Positions 41,291 to 50,054 of a stretch of 64,000 nucleotides of DNA are shown piece by piece; the stretch's first letter is position 1, and every line of letters begins with the position of its first letter. A program made the translations under genes and the position numbers. Under the pieces are notes generated by a model. It was not told the DNA's origin. It worked only from the letters and a program-made list of their open reading frames with translations, and made no database searches. Source of the stretch: Pseudomonas helvetica (GTDB lineage: Bacteria; Pseudomonadota; Gammaproteobacteria; Pseudomonadales; Pseudomonadaceae); the NCBI RefSeq assembly GCF_039908645.1, contig NZ_CP150917.1:5901001-5965000 (forward strand), in the 5' to 3' direction.

Positions 41291-42325
41291 TCAGAAATTA
41301 TCCGGTGACCGCGCCCTCTCCCGCGCATGCTCGCGAGTGATCAGGCCTTTGTTCACCAGATCCTTCAAGCTCATATCCAGCGTCTGCATCCCCAACGAAC
41401 CCCCGGTCTGAATCGACGAGTACATCTGCGCAATCTTGTCTTCGCGGATCAGGTTTCGAATCGCCGAGGTGCCAAGCATGATTTCGTGGGCCGCCACCCG
41501 GCCACCACCGATTTTCTTGATCAGCGCTTGGGAAATCACCGCCTGCAACGACTCCGAGAGCATCGAACGCACCATCGACTTCTCATCGCCTGGAAACACG
41601 TCCACCACCCGGTCAATGGTTTTCGCCGCCGAGTTGGTGTGCAAGGTGCCAAAGACCAGATGCCCGGTCTCGGCCGCCGTCAGCGCCAGGCGGATGGTTT
41701 CCAGATCGCGCATCTCCCCCACCAGAATCACGTCCGGGTCCTCGCGCAATGCCGAACGCAACGCCGTAGCGAAACTGCGCGTATCGCGGTGTACTTCACG
41801 CTGATTGATCAGGCATTTGCGTGATTCATGGAGGAATTCGATGGGGTCTTCGATGGTGAGGATATGGTGATGCCGGTGGTTGTTCAGGTAATCGATCATC
41901 GCCGCCTGGGTGGTCGACTTACCGGAACCTGTCGGCCCGGTGACCAGCACCAGCCCGCGCGAGACCTCGGCAATACGGCGAAACACATTCCCCATGCCCA
42001 GATCTTCCATGCTCTGGATTTTCGACGGGATGGTCCGGAACACCGCGCCCGGGCCGCGGTACTGATTGAACGCATTGACCCGAAAGCGCGCCACACCCGG
42101 CGCCTCGAAGGAAAAGTCGGTCTCCAGCGCCTGCTCGAACTCCACCCGCTGCTTGTCGTTCATGATCGCGTAGATCAGCTCGCGCACCTGCTTGTCATCC
42201 AGCGCCGGCAGGTTGATCCGCCGCACATCGCCATCGACCCGGATCATCGGCGGCAGCCCCGCCGACAGGTGCAAGTCGGAAGCCCCTTGTTTGGCGCTGA
42301 ACGCCAGCAGTTCAGTGATATCCAT
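41291..42325 (-). CDS. pilT: Type IV pilus retraction ATPase PilT
   Basis: Hexameric cytoplasmic ATPase that drives pilus retraction and twitching. 344 residues, normal. Start MDITELLAFSAKQGASDLHLS at 42325; Walker A LVTGPTGSGKSTT near residue 130; Asp box and Walker B DPDVILVGEMRDLETI; His box LVFGTLHTNSAAKTI; C-terminal AIRNLIREDK, the PilT-specific motif. pilU, its usual downstream partner in P. aeruginosa, is not here. Divergent from yggS. Confidence 0.97.
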   Translation of the reverse strand: MDITELLAFSAKQGASDLHLSAGLPPMIRVDGDVRRINLPALDDKQVRELIYAIMNDKQRVEFEQALETDFSFEAPGVARFRVNAFNQYRGPGAVFRTIPSKIQSMEDLGMGNVFRRIAEVSRGLVLVTGPTGSGKSTTQAAMIDYLNNHRHHHILTIEDPIEFLHESRKCLINQREVHRDTRSFATALRSALREDPDVILVGEMRDLETIRLALTAAETGHLVFGTLHTNSAAKTIDRVVDVFPGDEKSMVRSMLSESLQAVISQALIKKIGGGRVAAHEIMLGTSAIRNLIREDKIAQMYSSIQTGGSLGMQTLDMSLKDLVNKGLITREHARERARSPDNF

Positions 42326-42381
42326 AGCACTCCCCAATTCCAGTAGAATGCCGCGAACCTCAGACTGCCGGCGTCCCTTGA

Positions 42382-43080
42382 ATGTCCACGATAGCAGACA
42401 ACATAGCGCAGGTAGCTGCGCGTATCCGCGCAGCGGAGCAAGCCGCGCAACGTGCCGAGCACAGCGTCCGCCTGCTGGCCGTGAGCAAGACCAAGCCCAG
42501 CGATGCCGTGCGTGAAGCCTATGCCGCCGGCGTGCACGACTTTGGCGAGAACTATCTGCAGGAAGCCTTGGGCAAACAGCTCGAGTTGGCCGACCTGCCC
42601 TTGATCTGGCACTTCATCGGCCCCATTCAATCGAACAAGACGCGAGCTATCGCCGAGAGTTTCGCTTGGGTGCACTCCGTGGATCGTTTGAAAATCGCAC
42701 AACGCCTGTCCGAACAACGTCCGGCCGAGTTGCCACCCTTGAATATCTGCATTCAGGTCAATGTCAGCGGTGAAGCCAGTAAATCCGGTTGCACCCCGGC
42801 CGATCTGCCGGCACTGGCCAGCGCTATCAGCGCGCTGCCGCGGTTGAAACTGCGCGGTTTGATGGCAATTCCCGAGCCGACTGAAGATCGCGCAGCTCAG
42901 GACGCAGCCTTTGCAGCCGTACGTGACTTGAACAAAAGCCTGCAAGCCAGCCTGAATCTGCCACTCGACACACTTTCCATGGGCATGAGCCACGACCTGG
43001 AGTCGGCCATTGCCATGGGCGCCACCTGGGTTCGTATCGGTACGGCCCTGTTTGGTGCCCGCGACTACGGTCAGCCGTAA
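42382..43080 (+). CDS. yggS: PLP homeostasis protein YggS/PROSC
   Basis: A 232-residue pyridoxal-phosphate protein with an alanine-racemase-like barrel, involved in PLP balance and amino-acid homeostasis, not catalysis. LLAVSKTKP holds the PLP lysine; DFGENYLQEAL, WHFIGPIQSNKTR, INVSGEASKSG and LSMGMSHDLESAIAMGATWVRIGTALFG are family blocks. A TAGAAT -10-like hexamer lies at 42344. It heads yggS-proC-yggT-yggU. Confidence 0.95.
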   Translation: MSTIADNIAQVAARIRAAEQAAQRAEHSVRLLAVSKTKPSDAVREAYAAGVHDFGENYLQEALGKQLELADLPLIWHFIGPIQSNKTRAIAESFAWVHSVDRLKIAQRLSEQRPAELPPLNICIQVNVSGEASKSGCTPADLPALASAISALPRLKLRGLMAIPEPTEDRAAQDAAFAAVRDLNKSLQASLNLPLDTLSMGMSHDLESAIAMGATWVRIGTALFGARDYGQP

Positions 43081-43113
43081 CGTGGCTGACTTACCTCTCT
43101 ATAAGGACCTGAC

Positions 43114-43932
43114 ATGAGCAAGACACGAATTGCCTTTATCGGTGCCGGAAACATGGCCGCCAGCCTGATCGGCGGCCTGCGTGCCAAAGGCCTGGACGCT
43201 GCACAGATCCGCGCCAGCGACCCGGGCGCTGAAACTCGCGCACGGGTAACCGCCGAACACGGCATCGAAACGTTCGCCAACAACGCCGACGCCATTCAAG
43301 GCGCAGACGTGGTCGTGCTGGCGGTCAAACCCCAGGCCATGAAAGCCGTGTGTGAAGCACTGCGCCCAAGCCTGGCGTCGAATCAACTGGTGGTGTCGAT
43401 TGCCGCCGGGATCACCTGCGCCAGCATGAACAACTGGCTTGGCGCTCAGCCGATCGTGCGTTGCATGCCCAACACCCCGGCGCTGCTGCGTCAGGGCGTG
43501 AGCGGTTTGTACGCCACGGCCCAAGTGACTGCCGAACAGCGTCAGCAGGCCCAGGAGCTGCTGTCTGCCGTTGGCATCGCCCTGTGGCTGAACGAAGAGC
43601 AGCAACTGGACGCGGTCACCGCCGTTTCCGGTTCGGGCCCTGCGTACTTCTTCCTGCTGATCGAAGCCATGACCGCTGCAGGCGAGAAGCTTGGCCTGCC
43701 ACGGGACATCGCTGCCCAGCTGACCCTGCAAACCGCGCTGGGCGCCGCGCACATGGCCGTTGCCAGTGACGTCGACGCTGCGGAGCTACGCCGTCGCGTG
43801 ACCTCGCCAGCAGGCACCACCGAAGCCGCGATCAAGACCTTCCAGGCCGGCGGCTTTGAAGCCCTGGTCGAAAAAGCACTCGGCGCCGCAGCCCACCGTT
43901 CAGCCGAGATGGCCGAGCAACTGGGTCGCTAA
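43114..43932 (+). CDS. proC: Pyrroline-5-carboxylate reductase
   Basis: NAD(P)H-dependent last step of proline synthesis. 272 residues. IAFIGAGNMAASLIGGL is the nucleotide-binding loop, VVLAVKPQ and VRCMPNTPALLRQGVSGLYA follow, and the signature VSGSGPAYFFLLIEAMTAAGEKLGLP is complete, with VTSPAGTTEAAIKTF near the end. 33 bases behind yggS, and 24 before yggT. Confidence 0.96.
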   Translation: MSKTRIAFIGAGNMAASLIGGLRAKGLDAAQIRASDPGAETRARVTAEHGIETFANNADAIQGADVVVLAVKPQAMKAVCEALRPSLASNQLVVSIAAGITCASMNNWLGAQPIVRCMPNTPALLRQGVSGLYATAQVTAEQRQQAQELLSAVGIALWLNEEQQLDAVTAVSGSGPAYFFLLIEAMTAAGEKLGLPRDIAAQLTLQTALGAAHMAVASDVDAAELRRRVTSPAGTTEAAIKTFQAGGFEALVEKALGAAAHRSAEMAEQLGR

Positions 43933-43956
43933 TCAGCTCTTACAAAGGAATCAATA

Positions 43957-44544
43957 ATGCTCGGACTCAATGACGCTGCCATTTTCATCATTAAAACCCT
44001 GGGCAGCCTGTACCTGCTGATCGTGCTGCTGCGTTTTATCCTGCAATTGGTTCGGGCGAACTTTTACAACCCGCTCTGCCAGTTCATCGTGAAAGCCACT
44101 CAGCCGCTGCTCAAGCCTCTGCGCCGGGTAATCCCAAGCATGTTCGGGCTGGACATGTCGTCTCTTGTACTGGCGCTGATCGTGCAGATGCTGCTGATAG
44201 CCGTCATCCTGGCGCTCAAAGGCTTCCTGGTCGACTCGCTGCTGTTGGTGCCTTGGGCACTGATCGCCATCTTCTCGCTGTTTTTGAATATTCTGTTCTA
44301 CGCGATGATCATCAGCGTGATTCTGTCCTGGGTAGCCCCGGGGAGCCACAATCCGGGCGCAGAGCTGGTCGCTCAGATTACTGAACCGGTACTCGCCCCA
44401 TTCCGCCGTATCGTGCCGAACCTGGGCGGCCTCGATATCTCGCCGATCTTCGCGTTTATCGTGATCCAGTTGCTGCAAGGCTGGCTGATCCCACACCTTG
44501 CGAACTATGCCTACATGCCGCAGGGGCTGCTCGGGCTCATCTGA
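43957..44544 (+). CDS. yggT: YggT family membrane protein
   Basis: A 195-residue inner-membrane protein with two YGGT repeats, each a pair of helices with a P-x-L-x-P-L-R-R-x-I-P-type segment: TQPLLKPLRRVIPSMFGLDMS and TEPVLAPFRRIVPNLGGLDIS. Related proteins help with osmotic stress or with assembly of membrane complexes; exact role unknown here. It overlaps yggU by one base. Confidence 0.92.
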   Translation: MLGLNDAAIFIIKTLGSLYLLIVLLRFILQLVRANFYNPLCQFIVKATQPLLKPLRRVIPSMFGLDMSSLVLALIVQMLLIAVILALKGFLVDSLLLVPWALIAIFSLFLNILFYAMIISVILSWVAPGSHNPGAELVAQITEPVLAPFRRIVPNLGGLDISPIFAFIVIQLLQGWLIPHLANYAYMPQGLLGLI

Positions 44545-44840
44545 TGAGCTACTTTCGCTGGGACGGGGATGACCTGATCCTCGACTGTCACCTGCAACCG
44601 GCGGCCCGCAGCGATGATTTCTGCGGGCTGCATGGCGATCGGCTGAAGATCCGCCTGACCGCCCCGCCGGTCGAAGGCAAGGCCAATGCCTACCTGATGG
44701 CGTTTCTGGCCAAGGCGTTTGGCGTGTCCAAGAGCCAGGTGAGCCTGATAAGCGGCGAGCTGAACCGGCAGAAGCGGGTTCGGATCAGCTCGCCGAAGAA
44801 GCTGCCGGAATTGCCGGGGTTGCTGCGTCCAGCAGGCTGA
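44544..44840 (+). CDS. yggU: DUF167 family protein YggU
   Basis: A 98-residue DUF167 protein of unknown function. LDCHLQPAARSDDFCGLHGDRLKIRLTAPPVEGKANAYLMAFLAKAFGVSKSQV is the family core (positions about 11-65). The start ATG at 44544 shares a base with the yggT stop, so translation is coupled. Confidence 0.9.
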   Translation: MSYFRWDGDDLILDCHLQPAARSDDFCGLHGDRLKIRLTAPPVEGKANAYLMAFLAKAFGVSKSQVSLISGELNRQKRVRISSPKKLPELPGLLRPAG

Positions 44841-44854
44841 CCGCGTCATCGTTC

Positions 44855-44946
44855 ATCGCGAGCAAGCTTTGCTCCTACGGGTCACGGGTTGTGCGCAAAT
44901 CCGCGACCGACACAAACGCTGTAGGAGCAAGGCTTGCCCGCGATGG
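44855..44946. repeat. REPIN, TGTAGGAGCAAGGCTTGCCCGCGAT type
   Basis: Inverted pair: tcatcgcgagcaagctttgc on the left and gtaggagcaaggcttgcccg on the right. It lies between yggU and metX. Another copy of this type is at 55414. Confidence 0.85.
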
Positions 44947-44989
44947 CAGCACCTCGGTAGAACTGAATGAAATCAGGCCCGGCCTTTGC

Positions 44990-45018
44990 TTGCCGCTGGG
45001 GGCCCTGCTCATTAGACT
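44990..45018 (+). promoter_or_regulatory. Candidate promoter of metX
   Basis: TTGCCG at 44990-44995, a 17-base spacer and TAGACT at 45013-45018. A palindromic pair CCCTGCTC (45003-45010) and GAGCAGGG (45037-45044) brackets the -10 and the ribosome site region. Confidence 0.4.
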
Positions 45019-45047
45019 TACGCCTCATTTCAACGAGAGCAGGGTCG

Positions 45048-46187
45048 ATGCCAACTGCCTTTCCCGCCGATTCTGTTGGTCTGGTGACGCCGCAAGTGGC
45101 GCACTTCAGCGAGCCCCTGGCCCTTGCCTGCGGCCGCTCCTTGCCAGCCTATGACCTGATTTATGAAACCTACGGCACGTTGAACGCCACGGCGAGCAAC
45201 GCCGTGCTGATTTGCCATGCTTTGTCGGGTCACCATCACGCTGCCGGTTATCACAGTACCGAAGACCGTAAACCCGGTTGGTGGGACAGCTGTATCGGCC
45301 CGGGCAAACCGATCGACACCAACAAGTTCTTCGTGGTCAGCCTGAACAACCTCGGCGGCTGCAACGGCTCTACCGGCCCGAGCAGCACCAACCCGGACAC
45401 CGGCAAACCGTTTGGTGCCGACTTCCCGGTGCTGACCGTGGAAGACTGGGTGCACAGCCAGGCGCGTCTGGCGGACCGGATCGGCATCAACCAGTGGGCC
45501 GCGGTGATCGGTGGCAGCCTGGGTGGCATGCAGGCGATACAGTGGAGCATTACCTACCCTGATCGTATCCGCCACTGCCTGGCCATTGCCTCGGCGCCGA
45601 AACTGTCGGCGCAGAACATCGCCTTCAACGAAGTGGCGCGTCAGGCGATCCTCACCGATCCGGATTTCCATGGTGGCTCGTTCCAGGAAGCGGGTGTGAT
45701 CCCCAAGCGTGGGCTGATGCTCGCGCGGATGGTCGGGCACATCACCTACCTGTCGGACGATTCCATGGGCGAGAAATTCGGCCGTGGCCTGAAGAGTGAA
45801 AAGCTCAACTACGACTTCCACAGCGTCGAGTTCCAGGTCGAAAGCTACCTGCGTTATCAGGGCGAGGAGTTCTCCGGGCGTTTTGACGCCAACACCTACC
45901 TGCTGATGACCAAAGCGCTGGACTACTTCGATCCGGCAGCGAACTTCGACGATAACCTGGCGAAAACCTTCGCCGGTGCCAAGGCCAAGTTCTGCGTGAT
46001 GTCCTTCACCACCGACTGGCGCTTCTCCCCGGCCCGCTCGCGGGAACTGGTTGATGCGTTGATGGCGGCCAAGAAAGACGTTTGCTACCTGGAGATCGAT
46101 GCTCCGCAAGGCCACGACGCCTTCCTGATTCCGATCCCGCGCTACTTGCAGGCGTTTCGCAATTACATGAACCGAATTTCGCTTTGA
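45048..46187 (+). CDS. metX: Homoserine O-succinyltransferase MetX
   Basis: Activates homoserine for methionine synthesis; in Pseudomonas this alpha/beta-hydrolase-type MetX uses succinyl-CoA. 379 residues. The start at 45048 gives [16 protein letters not shown]; the longer frame runs through the upstream region. [14 protein letters not shown] is near the start; the nucleophile elbow [14 protein letters not shown] holds the catalytic serine near residue 155, and the catalytic aspartate and histidine are in FTTDWRFSP and APQGHDAFL. Followed after 7 bases by metW. Confidence 0.95.
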   Translation: MPTAFPADSVGLVTPQVAHFSEPLALACGRSLPAYDLIYETYGTLNATASNAVLICHALSGHHHAAGYHSTEDRKPGWWDSCIGPGKPIDTNKFFVVSLNNLGGCNGSTGPSSTNPDTGKPFGADFPVLTVEDWVHSQARLADRIGINQWAAVIGGSLGGMQAIQWSITYPDRIRHCLAIASAPKLSAQNIAFNEVARQAILTDPDFHGGSFQEAGVIPKRGLMLARMVGHITYLSDDSMGEKFGRGLKSEKLNYDFHSVEFQVESYLRYQGEEFSGRFDANTYLLMTKALDYFDPAANFDDNLAKTFAGAKAKFCVMSFTTDWRFSPARSRELVDALMAAKKDVCYLEIDAPQGHDAFLIPIPRYLQAFRNYMNRISL

Positions 46188-46194
46188 GGAAGTC

Positions 46195-46815
46195 ATGAGA
46201 GCTGATCTGGAAATCATCCAGGAATGGATCCCCGCCGGCAGCCGCGTGCTCGACCTCGGTTGCGGCGACGGCGAGCTGCTGACCTGGCTGCGCGATAACA
46301 AGCAAGTGACCGGCTATGGGCTGGAAAACGACGCGGACAACATCGCCGAATGCGTGGCCAAGGGCATCAACGTCATCGAGCAGGACCTGGACAAGGGCCT
46401 GGGCAACTTTGCCAGCAACAGTTTCGACATCGTGGTGATGACCCAGGCCCTGCAAGCCGTGCATTACCCCGACAAGATCCTCGACGAAATGCTGCGGGTC
46501 GGTCGCCAGTGCATCATCACCTTCCCCAACTTCGGTCACTGGCGCTGCCGCTGGTACTTGGCAAGCAAGGGCCGGATGCCGGTTTCGGAGTTTTTGCCGT
46601 ACACCTGGTACAACACGCCGAACATCCACTTCTGCACCTTTGCAGACTTTGAGGCGCTGTGCCGCGAACGTGAAGCCAAGGTCATCGACCGACTTGCTGT
46701 CGATCAACAACACCGACACGGGTGGGCCAGTAAGCTATGGCCTAATCTATTAGGTGAGATTGGCATCTACCGCGTCAGCAGTCCTGGCCTGCAGGATCAC
46801 CAGGTAGCGGTTTAA
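46195..46815 (+). CDS. metW: Methionine biosynthesis protein MetW
   Basis: A 206-residue class I methyltransferase-fold protein that associates with MetX in proteobacteria. SRVLDLGCGDGELLTWL is the SAM-binding loop (residues about 15-31), VVMTQALQAVHYPDKIL and IITFPNFGHWRCR follow. It was shown in related bacteria to be needed for MetX activity. Cotranscribed with metX. Confidence 0.94.
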   Translation: MRADLEIIQEWIPAGSRVLDLGCGDGELLTWLRDNKQVTGYGLENDADNIAECVAKGINVIEQDLDKGLGNFASNSFDIVVMTQALQAVHYPDKILDEMLRVGRQCIITFPNFGHWRCRWYLASKGRMPVSEFLPYTWYNTPNIHFCTFADFEALCREREAKVIDRLAVDQQHRHGWASKLWPNLLGEIGIYRVSSPGLQDHQVAV

Positions 46816-46839
46816 CGAGGTTTTTCGAGGAGAGCGATC

Positions 46840-47274
46840 ATGGGTCGTCTAGCCCTGTTTCTGTTAACAGCCTGCCTGAGCGCCAGCGCCATGGCCGCCG
46901 AACCGATCAAAGGCGAACGTCAGGAAACCTTTGGTGACGTGACGGTGCACTACAACACCTTCAATTCCACCTACCTGACGCCGGATATTGCCAAAAACGC
47001 CGAACTGGTCCGCAGCAAGAATCAGGGCGTGATCAATGTGTCGGTGATCAAGGCCAACAAACCGGTGATCGCCCAGGTCAGTGGCACGGTGAAAGACCTG
47101 ACCAGTAAAAGCGTCCCGCTGAAGTTCAAACAGATCACCGAAACCGGGGCCGTCTACTACATCGCCCAGTTCCCGGTGGATCAGCAGGAAGTCCGCACCT
47201 TCGAAATCAACGTGCAAACCGGCGACAAAATCAACACCATCAATTTCAACCAAGAGCTCTTCCCCGGCGAATGA
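46840..47274 (+). CDS. DUF4426 periplasmic protein
   Basis: A 144-residue exported protein (signal peptide [22 protein letters not shown]) of the DUF4426 family, role unknown. The [22 protein letters not shown] block is the family signature. It lies between metW and rdgB; its stop overlaps the rdgB start (ATGA). Confidence 0.88.
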   Translation: MGRLALFLLTACLSASAMAAEPIKGERQETFGDVTVHYNTFNSTYLTPDIAKNAELVRSKNQGVINVSVIKANKPVIAQVSGTVKDLTSKSVPLKFKQITETGAVYYIAQFPVDQQEVRTFEINVQTGDKINTINFNQELFPGE

Positions 47275-47867
47275 TCAATTTCACGCAACTCGTGTTGGCC
47301 AGCCATAACGCCGGCAAACTCAAAGAACTCCAGGCCATGCTCGGCGCCTCGGTGCGCCTGCGCTCAATTGGCGAATTCAGCAGCGTCGAGCCTGAAGAAA
47401 CCGGCCTGTCGTTCGTCGAAAACGCCATCCTCAAGGCCCGCAATGCCTCGCGCATTTCCGGTTTGCCGGCACTGGCCGATGATTCGGGGCTGGCGGTGGA
47501 CTTCCTCGGCGGTGCGCCGGGTATCTACTCGGCGCGCTATGCCGACGGCCAGGGCGACGCGGCGAACAACGCCAAGCTGCTCGATGTGCTCAAAGACGTA
47601 CCCGAAGCCGAACGCAGTGCGCAGTTTGTCTGCGTGCTGGCGCTGGTACGCCACGCCGATGATCCGCTGCCGATTCTCTGCGAAGGCCTGTGGCACGGGC
47701 GCATCCTGACCGAAGCCAGCGGTGAACACGGTTTTGGCTACGATCCGCTGTTCTGGGTGCCGGAGCGCGATTGCTCCAGTGCAAAATTGAGCCCGGCCGA
47801 GAAAAACCAGCTCAGCCACCGCGCCCGTGCAATGGATTTGCTGCGCCAACGCCTGAGCCTGAAATGA
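47271..47867 (+). CDS. rdgB: XTP/dITP pyrophosphatase RdgB
   Basis: Removes non-canonical purine nucleotides (XTP, dITP) from the pool. 198 residues. [18 protein letters not shown] near the N-terminus is the family signature; [23 protein letters not shown] and [15 protein letters not shown] are further motifs. Overlaps the genes on both sides by 4 bases, so DUF4426-rdgB-hemW are translationally coupled. Confidence 0.96.
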   Translation: MINFTQLVLASHNAGKLKELQAMLGASVRLRSIGEFSSVEPEETGLSFVENAILKARNASRISGLPALADDSGLAVDFLGGAPGIYSARYADGQGDAANNAKLLDVLKDVPEAERSAQFVCVLALVRHADDPLPILCEGLWHGRILTEASGEHGFGYDPLFWVPERDCSSAKLSPAEKNQLSHRARAMDLLRQRLSLK

Positions 47868-49066
47868 CCCACGACTCGTCCGCGTCGCCGCTGATATACG
47901 GCGGCGCGCAATCGCCTCGGACGGCCCTGCCAGTGCTGCCGCCCCTGGCGCTGTACATCCACATTCCGTGGTGCGTCCGCAAATGCCCTTATTGCGACTT
48001 CAACTCCCACACCGCAAGCCCCGAGCTGCCGGAAGAAGAGTATGTCGATGCCCTGCTGGCTGACCTCGATCAAGACTTGCATGCGGTTTACGGCCGCGAG
48101 CTGAGCTCGATCTTCTTCGGCGGCGGCACACCGAGCCTGTTCAGCGCGCAAGCGTTGGGCCGTTTGCTCAAAGGTGTGGAACAGCGAATCCCGTTTGCCG
48201 GCGATATCGAAATCACCCTGGAAGCCAACCCCGGGACCTTCGAACAGGAAAAATTCGTCGCTTACCGTGCCTTGGGCATCAATCGCCTGTCGATCGGCAT
48301 CCAGAGCTTCCAGCAAGAGAAACTCAAGGCCCTGGGCCGGATCCACAACGGCGATGAAGCGATTCGCGCGGCTGGCATGGCCCGACAGGCCGGGTTCGAT
48401 AACTTCAACCTGGACCTGATGCACGGCTTGCCCGATCAGTCCCTGGAGGATGCGCTGGACGACCTGCGTCAGGCCATCGCGCTGAAACCGACTCATCTGT
48501 CCTGGTATCAGCTGACGCTGGAGCCGAACACGGTGTTCTGGAATCAGCCGCCAACCCTGCCGGAAGATGACACCTTGTGGGACATTCAGGAGGCTGGCCA
48601 GGCGCTGTTGGCCGAACACGGTTACGCCCAATACGAAGTGTCGGCGTATGCCCAACCCGGTCGCCCGGCGCGGCATAACCTCAATTACTGGAGTTTTGGC
48701 GACTTCATCGGCATCGGCGCCGGGGCTCACGGCAAGCTCAGCCATCCGGACGGACGCATTGTCCGCACCTGGAAGACTCGTCTGCCGAAGGACTACCTCA
48801 ACCCGGCAAAAAGCTTTCAAGCGGGTGAGAAGGCCCTGACCAACGAAGAGCTGCCGTTCGAGTTCCTGATGAATGCCCTGCGTCTGACCGAAGGTGTCGA
48901 GGCGCGCCTGTATCCAGAGCGCACCGGCCTGAGCCTGGAAAGCCTTGCCGAAGGCCGCCGCGAGGCCGAACAAAGTGGCCTGTTGCAGGTCGAACCGTCA
49001 CGTCTGGCGGCGACGATGCGCGGACAGCTGTTCCTCAATGACTTGCTGCAGAATTTTCTGACTTAA
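47864..49066 (+). CDS. hemW: Radical SAM haem chaperone HemW
   Basis: A 400-residue radical SAM protein of the HemN/HemW family. The start at 47864 overlaps the rdgB stop. [21 protein letters not shown] near residue 30 holds the CxxxCxxC cluster motif, with [10 protein letters not shown] and LEANPGTFE as SAM-binding blocks and a HemN C-terminal domain. HemW, unlike HemN, transfers haem rather than oxidising coproporphyrinogen; the length and lack of an extra N-terminal cysteine fit HemW. Confidence 0.93.
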   Translation: MTHDSSASPLIYGGAQSPRTALPVLPPLALYIHIPWCVRKCPYCDFNSHTASPELPEEEYVDALLADLDQDLHAVYGRELSSIFFGGGTPSLFSAQALGRLLKGVEQRIPFAGDIEITLEANPGTFEQEKFVAYRALGINRLSIGIQSFQQEKLKALGRIHNGDEAIRAAGMARQAGFDNFNLDLMHGLPDQSLEDALDDLRQAIALKPTHLSWYQLTLEPNTVFWNQPPTLPEDDTLWDIQEAGQALLAEHGYAQYEVSAYAQPGRPARHNLNYWSFGDFIGIGAGAHGKLSHPDGRIVRTWKTRLPKDYLNPAKSFQAGEKALTNEELPFEFLMNALRLTEGVEARLYPERTGLSLESLAEGRREAEQSGLLQVEPSRLAATMRGQLFLNDLLQNFLT

Positions 49067-49075
49067 GGAAATCGA

Positions 49076-49399
49076 ATGGATTTGGTACTCGATCTGCTTG
49101 CCACCGTGTCCCGCTGGAGCCGTAGCAACCTGTCGGAAATCGCCCTGGCGCTGGTGGGCTGCCTGCTGGTGCTGTTTGGCGCCGATATCAAAGGCTGGAT
49201 CGATCAACGCCTGGGCAGCATCGCTGGCGCCTTGCGCGTCCCGCTGATGGCCCTGGTGTGCATGATCGGCAGCGGCGCCGCCCTGATCTACGCCACGCCA
49301 TGGATTGTTCGCGGCCTGAGCCAGTTCAACAACTACAGCCTCGCGCCGGTGTTGTTGGTGGTGCTGGTGTTGATCGGCGTCGTCGCCGACCGCCGCTGA
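49076..49399 (+). CDS. DUF3392 membrane protein
   Basis: A 107-residue inner-membrane protein with three hydrophobic helices (ALALVGCLLVLFG, RVPLMALVCMIGSGAALIYA, LAPVLLVVLVLIGVV) matching the DUF3392 family; function unknown. 9 bases behind hemW. In related Pseudomonas I expect trmB next; here kptA, an unknown gene and an insertion sequence intervene. Confidence 0.85.
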   Translation: MDLVLDLLATVSRWSRSNLSEIALALVGCLLVLFGADIKGWIDQRLGSIAGALRVPLMALVCMIGSGAALIYATPWIVRGLSQFNNYSLAPVLLVVLVLIGVVADRR

Positions 49400-49461
49400 C
49401 TTTCGGATACACCACATTGGATTGCGATCGATGCTTTTTTTGCCGGTCGTCAGGGAAGATC

Positions 49462-50010
49462 ATGAGTAAGAAACTGCTGGACGATACAAGCAAATTTCTC
49501 AGCTACGTGTTGCGTCACGAGCCGCAGGCCATTGGTCTGGTACTGGATACCGACGGTTGGGCAGCCATCGACGCGCTGATAAGCGGCGCGGCACGCGACG
49601 GTAGAACCCTGGATCGGCAATTGATCCAGCAGGTTGTCGACAGCAGCGACAAGAAACGCTTTTCGATCTCCGCAGACGGCCAACGCATCCGCGCCGTACA
49701 GGGTCATTCGACAAAAACCGTCGACCTGCAATTCGAAGAAAAGCGCCCTCCCGCGACGCTGTACCACGGCACTGCGACCCGGTTCATGGCATCGATCAAC
49801 GAGAAAGGCCTGATCCCGGGCTCACGTCATCACGTGCACCTTTCCCAGGAAATAGAAACGGCCAGCACCGTGGGACAACGCTATGGAACGGTAGTGATTC
49901 TGAAGGTCGCAGCCCTGGAGATGCTGGAGCAAGGCTTCAAGTTCTATCAGGCCGAGAACGGAGTCTGGCTGACGGAACAGGTGCCGGTGAAGTTCATCGC
50001 TCCCTTGTAG
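49462..50010 (+). CDS. kptA: RNA 2'-phosphotransferase KptA/Tpt1
   Basis: A 182-residue enzyme that moves an internal 2'-phosphate from RNA to NAD+. LSYVLRHEPQAIGL near residues 13-26, the N-terminal winged-helix part, and the ADP-ribosyltransferase-like part with LYHGTATRFM, GLIPGSRHHVHLS and VGQRYG are all there, including the Arg-His-Arg type catalytic positions. In yeast it acts in tRNA splicing; bacteria lack that pathway, so its substrate here is unknown. The start at 49462 follows GGGAAGATC. It sits alone in an accessory pocket. Confidence 0.92.
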   Translation: MSKKLLDDTSKFLSYVLRHEPQAIGLVLDTDGWAAIDALISGAARDGRTLDRQLIQQVVDSSDKKRFSISADGQRIRAVQGHSTKTVDLQFEEKRPPATLYHGTATRFMASINEKGLIPGSRHHVHLSQEIETASTVGQRYGTVVILKVAALEMLEQGFKFYQAENGVWLTEQVPVKFIAPL

Positions 50011-50054
50011 GACAAGCCTCTCCCTCTACAGAGCGCGGCTGGTCACTCCCACCG

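Noticed and set aside
45001..45050. SAM- or SAH-type riboswitch in front of metX
   Set aside because: The conserved motifs seen before ahcY are absent and the likely leader is only about 20 bases long.
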